Positions 61,548 through 64,000 of a stretch of DNA of 64,000 nucleotides are shown piece by piece. The position numbers and the translations under genes are program-made. The stretch comes from Calditrichota bacterium (GTDB lineage: Bacteria > Calditrichota > Calditrichia > Calditrichales > J004): positions 248,001 to 312,000 of the forward strand of contig JABFGF010000002.1 of NCBI GenBank assembly GCA_013112635.1. The letters run 5' to 3'. The notes beneath the pieces were generated by a model. That model was not told the DNA's origin. It saw only the letters and a list, made by a program, of their open reading frames with translations, and ran no database searches. The stretch's first letter is position 1. Every line of letters starts with the position of its first letter.

Positions 61548-61576
61548 GGCTGTTCAAAATGAGCAGCCTTTTTTTT
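61548..61576 (+). terminator. Rho-independent terminator of rpsT
   Basis: An 8-bp stem GGCTGTTC (61548-61555) / GAGCAGCC (61561-61568) with one G-T pair and a 5-nt loop is followed by eight T. It lies 17 bp past the rpsT stop, in the gap where lon converges. Confidence 0.92.
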
Positions 61577-61596
61577 ATTACTTACTTGTCAACTCT

Positions 61597-63918
61597 TTAA
61601 AATACCGTTTTAAAAATCTCATCATAATTTCTTACAAAGATTAATTCAATCCCGGTATAAAGATCTTTTTCTATCTCAGCCATATCTTTTCTGTTATCTT
61701 CTGGCAGAATAACCTTTTTTATTCCAACCCGCTTTGCCGCTAACAGTTTTTCATTTAGGCCGCCAATTTCCAAAACTTTTCCACGCAAAGTAATTTCACC
61801 CGTCATTGCCAGGTTTTTTGGAAATGACTTATTTGTTAAAGCTGATAAGATTGCTGTTGTTAAAGTAATTCCTGCGGATGGACCTTCCTTAGGAATTGCC
61901 CCTTCGGGAAGATGAATATGGATTTCATATTTTGAATAAAAATCCGGATCAATTTTATATTTTTTTGCCCTAGAACGTAAATAAGTAATCGCTATTTGTG
62001 CTGATTCCTGCATGACATCGCCAAGATTTCCGGTTAAGGTGATTTTTTCTTTTCCTGGCAAAAGGTTAACTTCTATTGGAAGTACATCACCCCCATAAGA
62101 GGTCCATGCCAGTCCAAGTGCAACGCCTTTTTCCCCATGACTAATTATTGGATTTAATGTATAATATGGCTCACCAAGATATTTGGATAAATCCTTTTTT
62201 GTGACTTGCACGGATTTCTTTTGATTATTTTTTGACAGCTCAACAACAACTTTTCTGCAAATCTTGTTAATTTCCCGTTCAAGGTTTCTAACCCCTGCTT
62301 CCGCCGTATATCCGGAAATAATTTTTTGCAAGGCCGGCTCACTTATCTTTAATTCATTTGGAACTAATCCATGATTTTTCAAAGCCTTTTTAAAGATATA
62401 ATTTTGAGCAATCTGTCTTTTTTCCTGATCATGATAGCCGGGCAATTCAATAACTTCCAACCGGTCATACAACGCATATGGAATATCCGATCTTGAATTT
62501 GCCGTTAGTACAAATAATACTTTGGATAAATCATACTCAACTTCAAGATAATGATCGATGAAATGGCTGTTTTGTTCCGGATCTAAAACCTCAAGTAAAG
62601 CAGATGCAGGATCTCCTCTAAAATCCGATCCCAGTTTATCAATTTCATCCAGCAGAAAAACGGGATTTGTAGTTGCGACTCGTTTCATTGCCTGGATTAT
62701 TTTACCGGGCATAGCGCCAATATAAGTGCGCCGATGTCCCCTTATTTCTGCTTCATCACTAATGCCACCAAGAGAAATTCGGACATATTCGCGGTTTATT
62801 GCCCGGGCAATTGATTTTCCAAGTGATGTTTTACCAACTCCCGGAGGTCCCATCAAGCACAAAATGCTACCTTTGATTTGCTTTACCCTTTTCAAAGTTG
62901 CAATGTATTCAACAATCCGCTCTTTTGGTTTTTTTAATCCAAAATGATCCTGGTCTAATATTTTCTGGACTTTTGAAATATTATATTCGTCTTTTGTCTC
63001 TTTAAACCACGGCACATCAGTCATCCATTCCAAATATGTTCGGACGACTCCTGATTCCGGAGACATTGCCGGAATCCGTTCAAAACGTTTATATTCTTCC
63101 ATGGCTTTTGCCTCAGCCATTTTGGGAAGTTTAGCCTTCTCAATTCTTTCAATTAATTCTTTGGATTCATTATTGTAAGGGTCGTCTTCACCCAGCTCAT
63201 CCCGAATTACTTTTAGCTGTTCCTGCAAATAATAATTTCTTTGTGATTTAACCATTTGATCACGAACCTGATCATCAAGGTTTGACTTGATAGCAAGAAT
63301 ACTGTTTTCCTTTTTTAATAATTTCAGCAAAGTACTTACACGATCGTTAACCGCCAATTTCTGCAAAATACCCTGTTTTTCCTCAATACTTATATCCAGA
63401 TGGGTGGATATAAAATCTGTAATTTTTGACATTTCGGAAAGCTGATTAAAAGAAAATAATATCTCCTCAGGAATATCATTGCTCAGCTTAATATACTCCT
63501 TGAACAGTGCTACTAATTGCCGTTTTTTTGCTTCATCTTCATCTTTATTTTCATAAACGGGCTCAAGAATATTTAACGTAGCTTTCATTAAAGTGTCTTT
63601 GCCCATGTAGCGTTTTACCTTTCCGCTGGCAACGCCTTCAACCAGAATTTTCACCAAACCGTTTGGAAGCCTAACAAGCTGAAGTATCCTGCCAATTACA
63701 CCAAACCTGAAAAGATCAGCCGGTCCTACATCTTCTTTTAACGCATCTTTTTGAGCAACTAAAAAAAGAAGTTTTTCATTTTCCATAGCTGCATCAATAG
63801 CTTCCAGAGAAGTCTTTCGGCCAATTATAAGCGGTACAACCATGCTGGGAAAAACCACAAGGTCTTTTAATGGAAGGACACGATAACTTGGAAGGGAGAT
63901 ATTGTTTTCTGTTTTCAT
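61597..63918 (-). CDS. lon: ATP-dependent protease Lon
   Basis: A 773-residue cytosolic protease of normal LonA length. The N-terminal substrate-binding domain begins RVLPLKDLVVFPSMVVPL. The AAA+ part has Walker A GPPGVGKTSLGK and Walker B LLDEIDKLG. The protease domain has catalytic Ser681 in PKEGPSAGITL and a Lys near 724 in GGLNEKLLAAKR. The frame is complete from ATG 63918. It degrades misfolded and regulatory proteins; heat control is common in the family but no heat-shock site was seen here. Confidence 0.98.
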   Translation of the reverse strand: MKTENNISLPSYRVLPLKDLVVFPSMVVPLIIGRKTSLEAIDAAMENEKLLFLVAQKDALKEDVGPADLFRFGVIGRILQLVRLPNGLVKILVEGVASGKVKRYMGKDTLMKATLNILEPVYENKDEDEAKKRQLVALFKEYIKLSNDIPEEILFSFNQLSEMSKITDFISTHLDISIEEKQGILQKLAVNDRVSTLLKLLKKENSILAIKSNLDDQVRDQMVKSQRNYYLQEQLKVIRDELGEDDPYNNESKELIERIEKAKLPKMAEAKAMEEYKRFERIPAMSPESGVVRTYLEWMTDVPWFKETKDEYNISKVQKILDQDHFGLKKPKERIVEYIATLKRVKQIKGSILCLMGPPGVGKTSLGKSIARAINREYVRISLGGISDEAEIRGHRRTYIGAMPGKIIQAMKRVATTNPVFLLDEIDKLGSDFRGDPASALLEVLDPEQNSHFIDHYLEVEYDLSKVLFVLTANSRSDIPYALYDRLEVIELPGYHDQEKRQIAQNYIFKKALKNHGLVPNELKISEPALQKIISGYTAEAGVRNLEREINKICRKVVVELSKNNQKKSVQVTKKDLSKYLGEPYYTLNPIISHGEKGVALGLAWTSYGGDVLPIEVNLLPGKEKITLTGNLGDVMQESAQIAITYLRSRAKKYKIDPDFYSKYEIHIHLPEGAIPKEGPSAGITLTTAILSALTNKSFPKNLAMTGEITLRGKVLEIGGLNEKLLAAKRVGIKKVILPEDNRKDMAEIEKDLYTGIELIFVRNYDEIFKTVF

Positions 63919-63939
63919 TTAATAATCTTATTTGAGATG

Positions 63940-63977
63940 AAAAAAGGCTGCCCAAAAATAAATTTCAAGCAGCCTTT
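63940..63977 (-). terminator. Rho-independent terminator of a gene right of the window
   Basis: A 9-bp stem, AAAGGCTGC (63943-63951) against GCAGCCTTT (63969-63977), followed on the minus strand by a run of six T. It would end a transcript entering from the right, leaving lon to its own promoter close to 63920-63940. Confidence 0.75.
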
Positions 63978-64000
63978 ATAAAGTCGGTTTTATTTTATTA

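Overview
The window comes from the chromosome of an AT-rich Gram-negative bacterium. Outer-membrane porin and TonB-type proteins, a fused CcoNO cbb3 oxidase and a two-part sodium:solute symporter point to the Fibrobacterota-Chlorobiota-Bacteroidota (FCB) superphylum, for example Calditrichota, Ignavibacteriota or Marinimicrobia relatives. That placement is inference from gene content only. There are no phage genes, insertion sequences or CRISPR arrays.

Layout. 1-4377 (minus) holds a cbb3-type cytochrome oxidase locus: ccoI copper ATPase, ccoS, and a fused ccoN-ccoO gene that runs off the left edge. 4709-6835 (plus) holds a receiver-like protein without its phospho-acceptor aspartate and a membrane-anchored M1 peptidase. 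7157-13907 (plus) is a probable carboxylate uptake module: outer-membrane porin, long DUF4212 symporter small subunit, SSF symporter and, beyond a terminator, a membrane sensor (Cache-PAS-PAS-CBS-CBS) fused to a GlnD-like DUF294 nucleotidyltransferase. Nested inverted repeats lie upstream of the porin. 13925-19121 carries a TIM-barrel isomerase, an ABC exporter, a MYG1-family protein and an exported beta-helix/TonB-C protein. 19179-28904 (minus) is a chemosensory operon: ParA ATPase, winged-helix/receiver protein with a very acidic linker, CheW, chemoreceptor and a 1829-residue CheA hybrid kinase. 29065-30150 is a GHL10-type glycosidase-like protein.

30282-59239 (minus) is an unbroken translation and transcription supercluster in the order secE-nusG-rplKAJL-rpoBC-rpsLG-fusA-tuf-S10-spc-alpha, ending at rplQ and a strong terminator. 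adk and map are absent next to secY, and many genes start with TTG or GTG. Upstream lie tRNA-Thr(UGU), tRNA-Gly(UCC), tRNA-Thr(GGU), a second near-identical tuf, rpmG and tRNA-Trp(CCA). Divergent to this is rpsT (plus), converging on lon (minus).

The least ordinary parts are the uptake module with its sensor-nucleotidyltransferase, the ParA-containing chemosensory operon, the beta-helix/TonB-C fusion, and the two tuf copies that differ at one amino acid.
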